From JAMZMI01 sp049115715 (GTDB lineage Bacteria > Bacteroidota > Bacteroidia > Cytophagales > Cyclobacteriaceae), in contig JAGDZQ010000035.1 of NCBI GenBank assembly GCA_049115715.1, positions 138,364 through 202,363 of the forward strand: DNA of 64,000 bases, in the 5' to 3' direction. Every line of letters begins with the position of its first letter. Position 1 is the first letter of the stretch. This document shows positions 43,714 through 52,304 of the stretch, in pieces. The notes beneath the pieces are model-generated. The model worked only from the letters and a program-made list of their open reading frames with translations. It ran no database searches and was not told the origin of the DNA. A program made the position numbers and the translations under genes.

Positions 43714-44357
43714 TGCCTCCTTATTTCAATGGGTTGTTGTTTGGCCTGATATTCGTTTTCTCATTTGGGCCGGGTTTTTTCTCTCTAGTTCAGACTTCAG
43801 TACAGCAAGGATTGAGAAAGGCGGTTTTTTTAGCAGTAGGTATTTCACTTAGTGATTTTGTATATGTGACTTTGGCCATATTGGGAGCTGCCTCGTTCCT
43901 TGATGAACCAGATGTAAGGCTTGGGTTTGCGATTGGCGGAGCTGTAGTGCTTTTGGGATACGGCATTTACTCATGGTTTAAGAAACCAAAGATTTACCCT
44001 GAGTCCACCGAGAAAAAAATCGATAAGAGTTACTTAAAGTATACACTAAAAGGATTTGTTCTGAATGGACTCAATCCATTCATCTTAGTATTTTGGATAG
44101 GTATAATAGGGATCGTGGCTGTGAAATACGATTACAACTTCTCTCAGCAAGTGTATTTTTTCTTGGGCGTTGTAAGTACTATTTTGACAATGGACTTGAT
44201 AAAAGCTTTCCTTGCCAATAAGCTGAGGAGGGTGATTACTCCAAAATTCATTTTGATCCTCAACCGATCTATCGGTTCTATTCTTATCTTGTTTGCTGCA
44301 CGAATCATCTTCTTCCTATTCCAAGGAGGAGGGGAGATTAATATTCCAGTACCTTAA
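43713..44357 (+). CDS. LysE-family export permease
   Basis: A 214-residue integral membrane protein with about six helices. It carries the LysE signature in the first third: FSFGPGFFSLVQTSVQQGLRKAVFLAVGISLSDFVYVTLAILG. The mid-protein GFVLNGLNPFILVFWIGIIG is the equivalent second repeat. Members export amino acids; the substrate is not predictable. One-base overlap with the GH3-like gene suggests co-expression, and possibly that the enzyme's product is exported. Confidence 0.9.
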   Translation: MPPYFNGLLFGLIFVFSFGPGFFSLVQTSVQQGLRKAVFLAVGISLSDFVYVTLAILGAASFLDEPDVRLGFAIGGAVVLLGYGIYSWFKKPKIYPESTEKKIDKSYLKYTLKGFVLNGLNPFILVFWIGIIGIVAVKYDYNFSQQVYFFLGVVSTILTMDLIKAFLANKLRRVITPKFILILNRSIGSILILFAARIIFFLFQGGGEINIPVP

Positions 44358-44371
44358 TCCTATTTTATCAA

Positions 44372-44401
44372 GTTAGGGTTCTTAGATTAAGAAATCCTAA
44401 C
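44372..44401. terminator. Long dyad between convergent lysE-like and vWA genes
   Basis: GTTAGGGTTCTTA (44372-44384) and TAAGAAATCCTAAC (44388-44401) form a 12-13 bp stem with one bulge and a three-base loop. No T-run follows on either strand, so termination is only inferred from its position between two converging transcripts. Confidence 0.5.
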
Positions 44402-44458
44402 TGGCCAAGTTGAGCCTATTAAAATTCTGAATCTGGTATAAAAACAGAGTACTCAGAC

Positions 44459-45490
44459 TTAATCAGTAATAGCGCTTGTGAGGAATGTAGATTTCAGAAA
44501 AAGCCAACCAAGGAAAAACACCAGTGCCCATTTTAAGTAAATCAAGTAGAAGTCAGTAGTGTCTTTGTATCTGGACTCCTTGATTTCAGCCTTTTCAAGT
44601 GTGTCGATCTGAGCGAAAACTTGTTCAAGAGCTGTCTTGTCTGTTACCCTATAAAAGTTGCCCTTTCCAATCTTAGCTATCTCCCTTAGCGTACTTTCAT
44701 CCAAATTATTCTCTACATACCTCACTCTTCCAAAATGATCCCTTCCGAAAGGTACACGACCCTCTTTTCCGATTCCTATTGTGTATATTTTGATGTTGTA
44801 GGCTTGAGCAAGTTTTGCAGCTGTCACTGGATCTATGTTCCCTGCGGTATTCTCTCCATCGCTAAGCAGTATCATTACTTTAGAGTTAGATTCTGATTCC
44901 CTTAGTCTGTTTGTTCCCACTGCAATAGAGCTTCCTATTGCGGTTTTGGAGCCATTAATTAAATCAAAAGCAATATCATCGATATATGTATTAAGTAAAT
45001 CATAATCAGTGGTGAGAGGAGATTTGGAATAGGCTTCCGTGGCGAAAATAACCAACCCAATTCTATCCTGAAATCGTCCATTAACAAAATTTCTAGCGAC
45101 ATCTTTAGCTGCTTCCAGTCGATTTGGTTCGAAATCTTGAAGTTTCATTGATTCAGAAATATCAATGACCAACATGATATCAATCCCTTCGCTCCATTGC
45201 TCCACCTGTTCGTTAGTAGACTGAGGTCTTGCTAGTGCCACTACTATTAGCACCAATGCTGTTGCAAATAATATAGGAGGAATAAACGTGAATAGACTAA
45301 TAGGGCTACTTTTGATATCTTTTTTTGTAAGTGCAACAGGAAGTTTTTTAGAGAAAAAGTATTGGATAAGCCATCTCAACAATAGGATCACCAAAATAGA
45401 AGGAAGCACATAAAACCACATTGGTGCTTCCCAATCGAATGACTGCAAAGTCTCAGGCTTGAACCATCTACTTGATAACCAATTATCCAT
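44459..45490 (-). CDS. vWA-domain membrane protein, BatA/BatB type
   Basis: A 343-residue inner-membrane protein with two N-terminal helices (about 25-45 and 66-86), then a von Willebrand A domain (about 103-295). The MIDAS motif is intact: DISES with Asp110, Ser112, Ser114, then a Thr in TTDYDLL and Asp in ILLSDGENT. A C-terminal helix follows (about 318-336). This is the layout of Bat aerotolerance-cluster proteins. It is last in a DUF58/unknown/vWA run. Confidence 0.88.
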   Translation of the reverse strand: MDNWLSSRWFKPETLQSFDWEAPMWFYVLPSILVILLLRWLIQYFFSKKLPVALTKKDIKSSPISLFTFIPPILFATALVLIVVALARPQSTNEQVEQWSEGIDIMLVIDISESMKLQDFEPNRLEAAKDVARNFVNGRFQDRIGLVIFATEAYSKSPLTTDYDLLNTYIDDIAFDLINGSKTAIGSSIAVGTNRLRESESNSKVMILLSDGENTAGNIDPVTAAKLAQAYNIKIYTIGIGKEGRVPFGRDHFGRVRYVENNLDESTLREIAKIGKGNFYRVTDKTALEQVFAQIDTLEKAEIKESRYKDTTDFYLIYLKWALVFFLGWLFLKSTFLTSAITD

Positions 45491-45496
45491 TCGTCT

Positions 45497-46393
45497 TTAT
45501 TTACTGCTTTTAATTTCTTCTATAATGGTCGAGTATCTATGCTGGGCAAAATCCTCTATGCTATGAAATTGCTTATAGATGTCTCCATCAGCCATACCTC
45601 CATAGACATACCTGTCTATTTCTTTCAAAGGATCGGTTAGCTCTTTGGTATACCCTAAGCTCAAGATTTCTTTAGAGGTCATTTTCGCATATGGTACGTT
45701 TTCGAGTCTTTCAGCGAAGTGCTTCCAAAGTGATATGGCTGACTCTGCTATCTCCTTGTTCGGGCTTGATTTAAGATTTCTAATATGCGCTGTTAGTTCA
45801 TCAGAGAATCGGATGTAGTCTTTTTTAAGTTTTCTTAATTTGATTGTTCTCAATATCTTTTTCCCAAATATGGCGAGAGCCACTCCAAGCAAAAGGATAA
45901 ATACGCCTAATGAAATCCAGAGTAGCAAATGATTGAAGCCTGTGCTGACTTCCACATATTTTAAGTTCGTTTTCAGTTGTGTCGTATCGCTAATCTCCAT
46001 TACCAAAGGGTTGAAAAGGATGGAGTCTATTTTGGAATAAATCAAGGTGCTGTCCCCTTTGGCTAAAAGGATAGCTGGTAGCTTCAAATGTTGGACTTGA
46101 TCTACTTCAAAGCATTGAAGGGTGTAGATGGCAGTGTCAGAAACAATTCCACCGTTTAATTTTGATGGGTAGTAGTTTTTTGCCGAGTACTCAAAAGGGG
46201 AAAAGTTAAAAGTACTATCTGGTAACAAAACTTCAAGTTCTTCTGGGTAGGAGACAGACAGCCAAAAATCTACATTATCTCCAACTTCAAAATGTTCTTG
46301 AAGAAACCCTCCACGCACTTTTACCTCTTGAGCTTGTGCACTTAGACTTAATACTAGACCTAAAAAAATGGTTTTGATAATATTACCTGACAC
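45497..46393 (-). CDS. Exported single-pass protein in the Bat-like cluster, unknown
   Basis: A 298-residue protein when started at GTG at 46393, giving MSGNIIKTIFLGLVLSLSAQAQ as a signal peptide. The frame is open to 46486 but that stretch would lie wholly inside the DUF58 gene and lacks a signal. A beta-rich N-terminal half (GFLQEHFEVGDNVDFWLSVSYPEELEVL) is followed by one transmembrane helix (about residues 170-190, LLLWISLGVFILLLGVALAIF) and a charged helical tail. It resembles BatD-like proteins in layout, not in recognised sequence. The start overlaps the DUF58 gene by 11 bp. Confidence 0.7.
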   Translation of the reverse strand: MSGNIIKTIFLGLVLSLSAQAQEVKVRGGFLQEHFEVGDNVDFWLSVSYPEELEVLLPDSTFNFSPFEYSAKNYYPSKLNGGIVSDTAIYTLQCFEVDQVQHLKLPAILLAKGDSTLIYSKIDSILFNPLVMEISDTTQLKTNLKYVEVSTGFNHLLLWISLGVFILLLGVALAIFGKKILRTIKLRKLKKDYIRFSDELTAHIRNLKSSPNKEIAESAISLWKHFAERLENVPYAKMTSKEILSLGYTKELTDPLKEIDRYVYGGMADGDIYKQFHSIEDFAQHRYSTIIEEIKSSK

Positions 46394-47267
46394 GCTGGAT
46401 ATTTGATTTATTTCTGTGTCTAAATAATTTGATGAGCTTAGGCACATAATCTTCGCCTGTCTCGATAGCCACATAATTGACATCATTTCTGCTACAAAAT
46501 CTTTCTAACTCTGTCGTATTATTCTTGTGTGTTTTGTCCAATATACTTCGGAAATTTCGAGATGAGCTATTAACCCATACGGTCTTTCCTGATTCTTTTT
46601 CCAAAAGTGGAATGATACCTAATCCAGGCATGTTAGACTCTCTTTTATCGAAAAGCTGGACAACTACTAAATCGTGTTTTCTTGCTAATCCTTTTAATGC
46701 ATGCTCATAAGCCTCGTCAATGAAGTCCGAGATCAAAAAAATCACTGCTTTTCTCTTAACCAAACCTAGCGCCATCTTAATAGCACCTTCCAGATTGGTT
46801 TTTTTCGACTTAGGTTTCAAATTGAAAATCCCCGACAGAATTTCGTAAGAATGTTTGGTTCCTTTGCCGGGCTTGATATATTTTTCTTTTTGATCAGAGA
46901 AACTTAAGAGTCCAACCTGACTGCTTTCCTTTACTGCTGAGATTGACAAGAGAGCTGTTATTTCTTTAGCCAAGTCAATTTTTTGCACGCCATTATTTCC
47001 TATCTCCTGAGAAGCCGAAACATCTAATAGAAATAGAACCGTTTGCTCTTTTTCTTCAATAAATGTTTTGACAAAAGTGCCATGTCCCTTTGCCGTGACG
47101 TTCCAGTCGATCGTTCTTACGTCATCTCCGTATTGATAGGAACGCACATCATCAAACTCCAAGCCGGATCCCTTGAAGATAGAATGAAAGTCACCTTGCA
47201 TCTGGGAGTTGATAGCTTTGCGAATTCTGATCTCATATTTTCTCAGCTTTTTGAGGATGTCCTTCAT
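46383..47267 (-). CDS. DUF58 domain protein (Bat-like cluster)
   Basis: A 294-residue cytoplasmic protein with the DUF58 signature GSGLEFDDVRSYQYGDDVRTIDWNV (residues about 34-57), then a vWA-like fold with DVSAS (Asp82, Ser84, Ser86). In other genomes DUF58 proteins sit between a MoxR AAA ATPase and Bat vWA genes, where they are thought to help assemble or regulate vWA partners. No moxR gene occurs beside it. A promoter box precedes it at 47287. Confidence 0.9.
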   Translation of the reverse strand: MKDILKKLRKYEIRIRKAINSQMQGDFHSIFKGSGLEFDDVRSYQYGDDVRTIDWNVTAKGHGTFVKTFIEEKEQTVLFLLDVSASQEIGNNGVQKIDLAKEITALLSISAVKESSQVGLLSFSDQKEKYIKPGKGTKHSYEILSGIFNLKPKSKKTNLEGAIKMALGLVKRKAVIFLISDFIDEAYEHALKGLARKHDLVVVQLFDKRESNMPGLGIIPLLEKESGKTVWVNSSSRNFRSILDKTHKNNTTELERFCSRNDVNYVAIETGEDYVPKLIKLFRHRNKSNIQRVR

Positions 47268-47286
47268 GCACAGTAATTTTGTATCT

Positions 47287-47294
47287 CAAAATTA
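47287..47294 (-). promoter_or_regulatory. -7 box upstream of the DUF58 gene
   Basis: On the minus strand TAATTTTG matches TAnnTTTG, 19 bp ahead of the ATG at 47267. A -33 TTG at standard spacing was not found. Confidence 0.45.
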
Positions 47295-47412
47295 TATTAA
47301 TTGAGCTTGCGCCTGAATGTGATTATTGAGAAATGTGGCGGATTGATTGAAGTTTCTTTCCTTCTGGACTGAATTTTAACGATCATTAACAAAAATCTAA
47401 ACTTTAAAACTT

Positions 47413-47754
47413 GTGAAGAAATCCCTTTTAGTGTGTTTGGTCCTTTGTTCGGGTTGTTTCCAATTTGGTAACGACATCCCAGAAGATGTACTAGATCAGA
47501 AGGAAATGGCGAAGGTGATGACAGAGATTCATATTCTTGAATCTCGAATTTACAAGCTCTACTTGAAACAAGATTCCTCAAAAGTTCTCTATAACCATTT
47601 TGAAGCGCTACTTTTAGATAGTTTGAATGTTTCCGAAGAGAAATTTGACAGGAGTCTGGAATACTACTTTTCCCATGATGTCAAAGGCTTCCAGAAGGTA
47701 TATCAGGTAGTAGTGGATTCCCTTCTTTCCAGACAGAAAAGAGCGAAAAACTAA
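47413..47754 (+). CDS. DUF4296 lipoprotein
   Basis: A 113-residue lipoprotein starting with GTG at 47413 (MKKSLLVCLVLCSGC, lipidated Cys15). The DUF4296 core follows: DVLDQKEMAKVMTEIHILESRIYKLYL, LLLDSLNVSEEKFDRSLEYYFSHDVKGFQKVYQVVVDSL. The function is unknown; the family is largely restricted to Bacteroidota. It is the first gene of the mutS2 operon, 5 bp upstream. Confidence 0.87.
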   Translation: MKKSLLVCLVLCSGCFQFGNDIPEDVLDQKEMAKVMTEIHILESRIYKLYLKQDSSKVLYNHFEALLLDSLNVSEEKFDRSLEYYFSHDVKGFQKVYQVVVDSLLSRQKRAKN

Positions 47755-47759
47755 TTCGA

Positions 47760-50135
47760 ATGTTGATTTTTCCACAAGATTTTAATGACAAGCTTGGTGT
47801 AGATCAAGTCATAGATTTGGTTGGTCAGAAGTGCAAATCACCTTTTGGACTTGAATTCCTATCTAAAGTCAAGCCAACAGATCATCTGGCAGATATAACG
47901 CTCTGGTTGAATCAATCAGATGAAATGGTGAAGATTTTGAATGAGAAAGAGCAGATTCCTTCAAGAGATTTTCAGGACATCAGAGCATTTTTGAAGCGTG
48001 CACGCGTGCAGGGTGTTTTCTTAGCTGCTGAAGATTTTTCGATTTTAAAATCTTCTCTTCTTATCCTCTATCACTGGTCTCAATTTTTAAAGAAAAGGCA
48101 AGTCGAATCCCCTGAGCTATTTAAACTCACACTTGGTTTTGTTGCTGATAAGGCTTTAGCTGACGCGATAGACAGGATTATTGATGAGCGAGGATTGGTG
48201 AGAGATTCTGCTAGCCCCGAATTGGCCGGTATTCGTAGCTTGCTGATAAAGAAAGAACGAGAAGTCAGAACGGCGATTAACCGAATACTCAAAAAATCAG
48301 TTCAGGATAAGTTTACTGATGAGGATAGTACCGTCACAATTCGAGACGGTAGACTTGTAATCCCAGTTCGAGCGGAAAATAAAAGAAAGATTCAGGGATT
48401 TATTCATGATGAATCTGCGACAGGGCAGACGGTATATTTGGAGCCTACTGAAGTGCTCAATCTTAACAATGAGGTTCGAGAATTAAAGTTTCAGGAACAT
48501 AGAGAAATAGCCAAAATTTTAACAGCACTCACAGATCAGCTGAGAGGCTCGTTGGATGATTTGGAAAAAGGAGCTTTCTTTATTGGTTTACTAGATTTTA
48601 TTCATGCGAAGGCAGTTTTTGCAAATGAGATTGAAGCAGTAAAACCTAAGATTCAAAAGTATCCTTCTTTGAATTGGCGAGATGTGAGACATCCTCTGCT
48701 ATGGCTTGCTCACAATTCAAAAAGCAAACCCACTGTGCCGCTTTCCATAAAGCTGAACCGACAAGAGAATAGAATTTTAGTCATTTCAGGCCCTAATGCA
48801 GGAGGGAAGTCAGTGGTGCTTAAAACGGTGGGCTTGGTGCAGTATCTTTTCCAATGTGGGTTTCTGGTTCCAGTAGATGAAGCATCGGAATTTGGGATAT
48901 TCAAGAATATCCTACTTGACATTGGAGATACGCAATCCTTAGAAAATGACCTGAGTACCTATAGCTCGCATTTGGCTGCAATGAAGTATTTCAATGAAAC
49001 GGCAGATAGAGATACGCTTTTCTTAATAGATGAATTTGGAACAGGGACAGAACCTCAGTTTGGAGGTGCGATAGCTGAATCTATACTAAATGAGCTTCAC
49101 AAGAAGAAAGCCTTTGGAGTAGTAACTACCCACTATCAAAATCTCAAGAAGTACGCTGAGAACAATCTTGGGGTGATTAACGGAGCAATGAAGTACGATG
49201 TGAATGCTTTGGAGCCACTTTTCGAACTTGAGATTGGAAAACCCGGGAGCTCTTTTGCATTTGAGATAGCTAGAAAAATAGGGCTGCCCAAGTTCCTGAT
49301 TGCAGAAGCAAAGACTAAAATAGGAGGCAAGCAGGTTGACTATGAGTTCTTACTGAATGATTTGGAAAAAGAACGAGGCAAGTATCGGCAACTAACTAAA
49401 AAGGCAGAGAAGGAGCAAAAAGAGATATCTGAAGTGCGAAATGACTATGAGCAGGTTCGAGGAATGGTGCAAGATGAGCGCAAGGAAATTATAAAAAAGG
49501 CGAAGCTCGAGGCAAAACAGATACTATCTGAAGCTAACAGACAGATTGAGAATACGATAAGAGAAATAAAAGAAAACAAAGCGGACAAGGAAAAGACGAA
49601 ACAAGCTCGTGGAAAACTGGAGGACTATGAGAATAGGAAGCTGAAAAATTCTGAGCCCAAGAAACCAACCAAGCTTGATATAAATATCGGAGACCATGTT
49701 ACCATAAAAGGTCAGGAAACCACCGGAGAAGTGACCCATTTAAAGGGGAAACAAGCACAAGTTCAGTTTGGAAATATTATTTCGTTTATTGATCTGAAGA
49801 AGCTTGAGAAGGTTTCCGCCAATACTTCAAAAAAAGAAGAAAGAAAATCCAGAAAGATTGGAGGCATCAATATCATAGATAAGATGTCTCGATTCAATGG
49901 AGAACTGGATATACGAGGTGTCAGAGCAGAGGAGGCTATGAGTAAGGTTGACGAATATATAGACGAGGCTTTGATGCTAGGAACAGATCAAGTAAGAATC
50001 TTGCATGGAAAAGGGCATGGAATCTTACGGGATATAGTACGAAATCAACTCAAGGGACATCAGAGTATTTCTACGGTAGTGGATGAGCATATAGACTTTG
50101 GAGGAAGTGGAATTACAGTTGTTACTTTCCGATGA
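47760..50135 (+). CDS. mutS2: MutS2 endonuclease
   Basis: A 791-residue MutS2. It has a MutS ATPase (Walker A ISGPNAGGKSVVLKTVG at about 341; Walker B FLIDEFGTGTEP; ATTHYQNLKKY-type signature), a long coiled coil (about 535-625), a KOW-like segment, and a C-terminal Smr nuclease domain (about 715-791; DIRGVRAEEAMSKV, HGKGHGILRDIV). MutS2 limits recombination or resolves stalled ribosomes, depending on the species studied. The cytochrome-b5-like gene starts inside its last codons (4-bp overlap). Confidence 0.96.
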   Translation: MLIFPQDFNDKLGVDQVIDLVGQKCKSPFGLEFLSKVKPTDHLADITLWLNQSDEMVKILNEKEQIPSRDFQDIRAFLKRARVQGVFLAAEDFSILKSSLLILYHWSQFLKKRQVESPELFKLTLGFVADKALADAIDRIIDERGLVRDSASPELAGIRSLLIKKEREVRTAINRILKKSVQDKFTDEDSTVTIRDGRLVIPVRAENKRKIQGFIHDESATGQTVYLEPTEVLNLNNEVRELKFQEHREIAKILTALTDQLRGSLDDLEKGAFFIGLLDFIHAKAVFANEIEAVKPKIQKYPSLNWRDVRHPLLWLAHNSKSKPTVPLSIKLNRQENRILVISGPNAGGKSVVLKTVGLVQYLFQCGFLVPVDEASEFGIFKNILLDIGDTQSLENDLSTYSSHLAAMKYFNETADRDTLFLIDEFGTGTEPQFGGAIAESILNELHKKKAFGVVTTHYQNLKKYAENNLGVINGAMKYDVNALEPLFELEIGKPGSSFAFEIARKIGLPKFLIAEAKTKIGGKQVDYEFLLNDLEKERGKYRQLTKKAEKEQKEISEVRNDYEQVRGMVQDERKEIIKKAKLEAKQILSEANRQIENTIREIKENKADKEKTKQARGKLEDYENRKLKNSEPKKPTKLDINIGDHVTIKGQETTGEVTHLKGKQAQVQFGNIISFIDLKKLEKVSANTSKKEERKSRKIGGINIIDKMSRFNGELDIRGVRAEEAMSKVDEYIDEALMLGTDQVRILHGKGHGILRDIVRNQLKGHQSISTVVDEHIDFGGSGITVVTFR

Positions 50136-50362
50136 AAGAAATTACTCGCTCACAACTAGCCTTAAGAAATGGCTCTGATCGCGATGAAATATGGATTGCT
50201 TATCAGGGGAAAATCTATGACGTTACAGATTCAAGATTGTGGAAAGACGGTAAGCACTACGAACACTGGGCAGGTCAAGACCTTACCGAAGAATTGAAAG
50301 ATGCTCCTCATACCGAAAAGGTTTTTGGGAAATTTCAACAGATTGGAAAACTGATATCATGA
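50132..50362 (+). CDS. Small cytochrome-b5-like haem/steroid-binding domain protein
   Basis: A 76-residue protein made of one cytochrome b5-like fold: ITRSQLALRNGSDRDEIWIAYQGKIYDVTDSRLWKDGKHYEHWAGQDLTEEL, then APHTEKVFGKFQQIGKL. This is the soluble, predicted heme/steroid-binding group. Histidines at about residues 44 and 46 are candidate axial ligands, but the group often binds other ligands. There is no membrane anchor. Overlaps of 4 bp with mutS2 and with the kinase place it firmly in the operon. Confidence 0.85.
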   Translation: MKEITRSQLALRNGSDRDEIWIAYQGKIYDVTDSRLWKDGKHYEHWAGQDLTEELKDAPHTEKVFGKFQQIGKLIS

Positions 50363-51198
50363 TCTTAGTAGGAGATGCAGGAGGTACCAAAACAGACTGG
50401 AGAATCATCGACGGTGATAGGATTATTGAAAAAGCAACGAAAGGATTTAACGCCGCTATAGACGATCCAACCTCCTTTATATCAAATACTCAGAAGGAAC
50501 TTTATCCCTTTTTCGAATCAACAGATAAAGTATATCTATATGCAGCTGGAGCTGCGACTTTGGAAAGTGGAAATTCATTTTCAGATCAGTTTTCCAACCT
50601 ATTTCAGCCCACAACTATCATCGAGATTCAAAACGATCTTGTAGCGGCTGGCAGAGCGCTATTTGGGCATGAAAGAGGGATGGTAGGCATTCTTGGAACA
50701 GGCTCAGCGCTTGGGATGTATGAAACTGGTCAAGTCAAAGATAGAGTCCCCTCTTTAGGATATGCCCTGGGTGATGAAGGGAGTGGCTTCTTTTTAGCAA
50801 AAAAGTTAATCAGCAGTGTGCTGAGAGGGCAATTTCCAGCTGAACTTAAGAGCTCTTTCCTTAAATCGTATCCTGACTTTTCCGAGAAGAATATTATTGA
50901 AGCCGTATATCGGCAGCCTAACCCCAATCGAAACTTAGCTGCATATACGCATTTTCTAAATGATCATATCAATCATCCTTTTATCTTTGAATTGGTCTTC
51001 GATGCATTTAAAGTCTATTTTCAAGCCTTCAATCTTTCCGATGAAAACAAAGAAAAGAAATGGAGGTTTTCTGGTTCTGTGGCTTTTTACTTTGAAGAAA
51101 TTTTGAAAAAAGCGGGATCTGATTTTGATCTGTATATTGATAAAATAATTCAATCTCCCGTAGAGGAACTTGCACGCTATCACCAACAAAATGGATAA
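50359..51198 (+). CDS. BadF/BadG-type amino-sugar kinase, MurK-like
   Basis: A 279-residue ASKHA-fold kinase. The phosphate-1 loop is GDAGGTKTDWRII, the adenosine/phosphate-2 loop is GMVGILGTGSALG, and LGYALGDEGSGFFLAKKLI is the substrate-region marker of GlcNAc/MurNAc kinases of this type. Adjacency to murQ suggests it phosphorylates MurNAc (and perhaps GlcNAc) to supply MurQ. The gene overlaps cytochrome-b5-like by 4 bp and murQ by 8 bp. Confidence 0.87.
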   Translation: MILVGDAGGTKTDWRIIDGDRIIEKATKGFNAAIDDPTSFISNTQKELYPFFESTDKVYLYAAGAATLESGNSFSDQFSNLFQPTTIIEIQNDLVAAGRALFGHERGMVGILGTGSALGMYETGQVKDRVPSLGYALGDEGSGFFLAKKLISSVLRGQFPAELKSSFLKSYPDFSEKNIIEAVYRQPNPNRNLAAYTHFLNDHINHPFIFELVFDAFKVYFQAFNLSDENKEKKWRFSGSVAFYFEEILKKAGSDFDLYIDKIIQSPVEELARYHQQNG

Positions 51199-52006
51199 AC
51201 TTCCCATTACCGAAAATGAATCTCACTATCATGATATCGAAAAGATGTCCACATCGGAGATTCTGTATAGTATCAATACAGAAGATGCCAAAGTTGCGAG
51301 TGCAATTAAAGCATGTCTTCCTCAAGTTGAAAAGCTTGTAGAAGCAACCTTCGACAGAATGAAAGAAGGAGGGAGGCTCTTTTATATTGGATCGGGAACA
51401 AGCGGTAGGCTGGGCGTGGTGGATGCATCTGAGTGTCCTCCTACTTTTGGTGTTTCCGATGAGCTCATTGTGGGAATCATAGCTGGAGGTGATGGAGCGA
51501 TCAGAAAAGCTGTTGAATATGCAGAGGATGATCGCATTCAGGCTTGGGATGATTTAGACCTATTTAAACCAGATACCTTGGATACGGTTATTGGTATCGC
51601 AGCATCAGGAACTACCCCTTACGTTATAGGAGGTCTTGAAAAAGCCAATGAAAAAGGATTATTGACAGGCTGCATTACATGTAATCCAGGATCACCAGTT
51701 GGGAAAGCTTCACAATTTCCAGTGGAAGTGAACCCTGGTCCGGAGTTCATTACGGGAAGTACAAGGATGAAATCAGGTACTGCTCAGAAAATGATTTTGA
51801 ATATGATTTCGACTTCTCTGATGGTTAAGATGGGAAGGATAAAAGATAACCGTATGGTTGATATGCAGCTAACCAATAAAAAATTGGAATACAGAGGAGC
51901 GAAGATGGTTGCAGAAGAACTTAGTATTTCAATAGAGGAAGCAAGAGAGCTTTTGAACAAGTTTGTATCCGTGAGAGGCGCAATTGAATCATCCAAGGTT
52001 AGCTGA
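51191..52006 (+). CDS. murQ: N-acetylmuramic acid 6-phosphate etherase
   Basis: A 271-residue SIS-domain enzyme that cleaves the D-lactyl ether of MurNAc-6-P to GlcNAc-6-P and lactate in peptidoglycan recycling. The active-site segment SGTSGRLGVVDASECPPTFGV and the second SIS loop IAASGTTPYVIGGLE are complete, as is GPEFITGSTRMKSGTAQK. A TTG at 51170 would add seven residues; the ATG at 51191 matches the family. It ends the plus-strand operon that begins at 47413. Confidence 0.96.
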   Translation: MDKLPITENESHYHDIEKMSTSEILYSINTEDAKVASAIKACLPQVEKLVEATFDRMKEGGRLFYIGSGTSGRLGVVDASECPPTFGVSDELIVGIIAGGDGAIRKAVEYAEDDRIQAWDDLDLFKPDTLDTVIGIAASGTTPYVIGGLEKANEKGLLTGCITCNPGSPVGKASQFPVEVNPGPEFITGSTRMKSGTAQKMILNMISTSLMVKMGRIKDNRMVDMQLTNKKLEYRGAKMVAEELSISIEEARELLNKFVSVRGAIESSKVS

Positions 52007-52062
52007 AAATTACTCGATCATTAATTAATTATTAACTACTTTGTTTCATTCAAAAGAGCTAG

Positions 52063-52141
52063 AGCATAGAAAATTTCGAATTTTGCTTTTGATACCTAGT
52101 ATTATTCTCTGAGAATTATCTATTTCATTTTTTTCTATGCT
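52063..52141. repeat. Nested inverted repeats after murQ
   Basis: AGCATAGAAAA (52063-52073) is exactly complementary to TTTTCTATGCT (52131-52141). Between and across the arms are two smaller dyads: AAAATTTCGAATTTT (52070-52084) and ATTCTCTGAGAAT (around 52104-52117). The outer and first inner stems share bases, so they would be mutually exclusive folds. No T-run follows. It lies in the 298-bp gap between murQ and the TonB receptor. Confidence 0.5.
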
Positions 52142-52245
52142 ACCATTAAGAGATCGTTATGATTGGCTCTTAAACTCATTATAGAAAGATTAAATGACCA
52201 CCAAAAATTTAATTTTCCCAAAAAGTCTTCGAAACAATCAAAACG

Positions 52246-52253
52246 TACATTTG
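52246..52253 (+). promoter_or_regulatory. -7 box upstream of the TonB-dependent receptor
   Basis: TACATTTG matches TAnnTTTG, 51 bp before the ATG at 52305. The upstream TTCG around 52228 is a poor -33 element. Confidence 0.5.
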
Positions 52254-52304
52254 CATTCAAACTATGCGATAAACATCTACTAATCTATCTTATCAAATAA
52301 GCTT

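Noticed and set aside
44372..44401. Possible small RNA at the dyad between the lysE-like and vWA genes
   Set aside because: No promoter box faces it and no T-run follows; a termination role between converging genes is enough.
45497..46486. Long N-terminal extension of the exported Bat-cluster protein
   Set aside because: The extension lies wholly inside the DUF58 gene and lacks a signal peptide; the GTG at 46393 exposes a clear signal.
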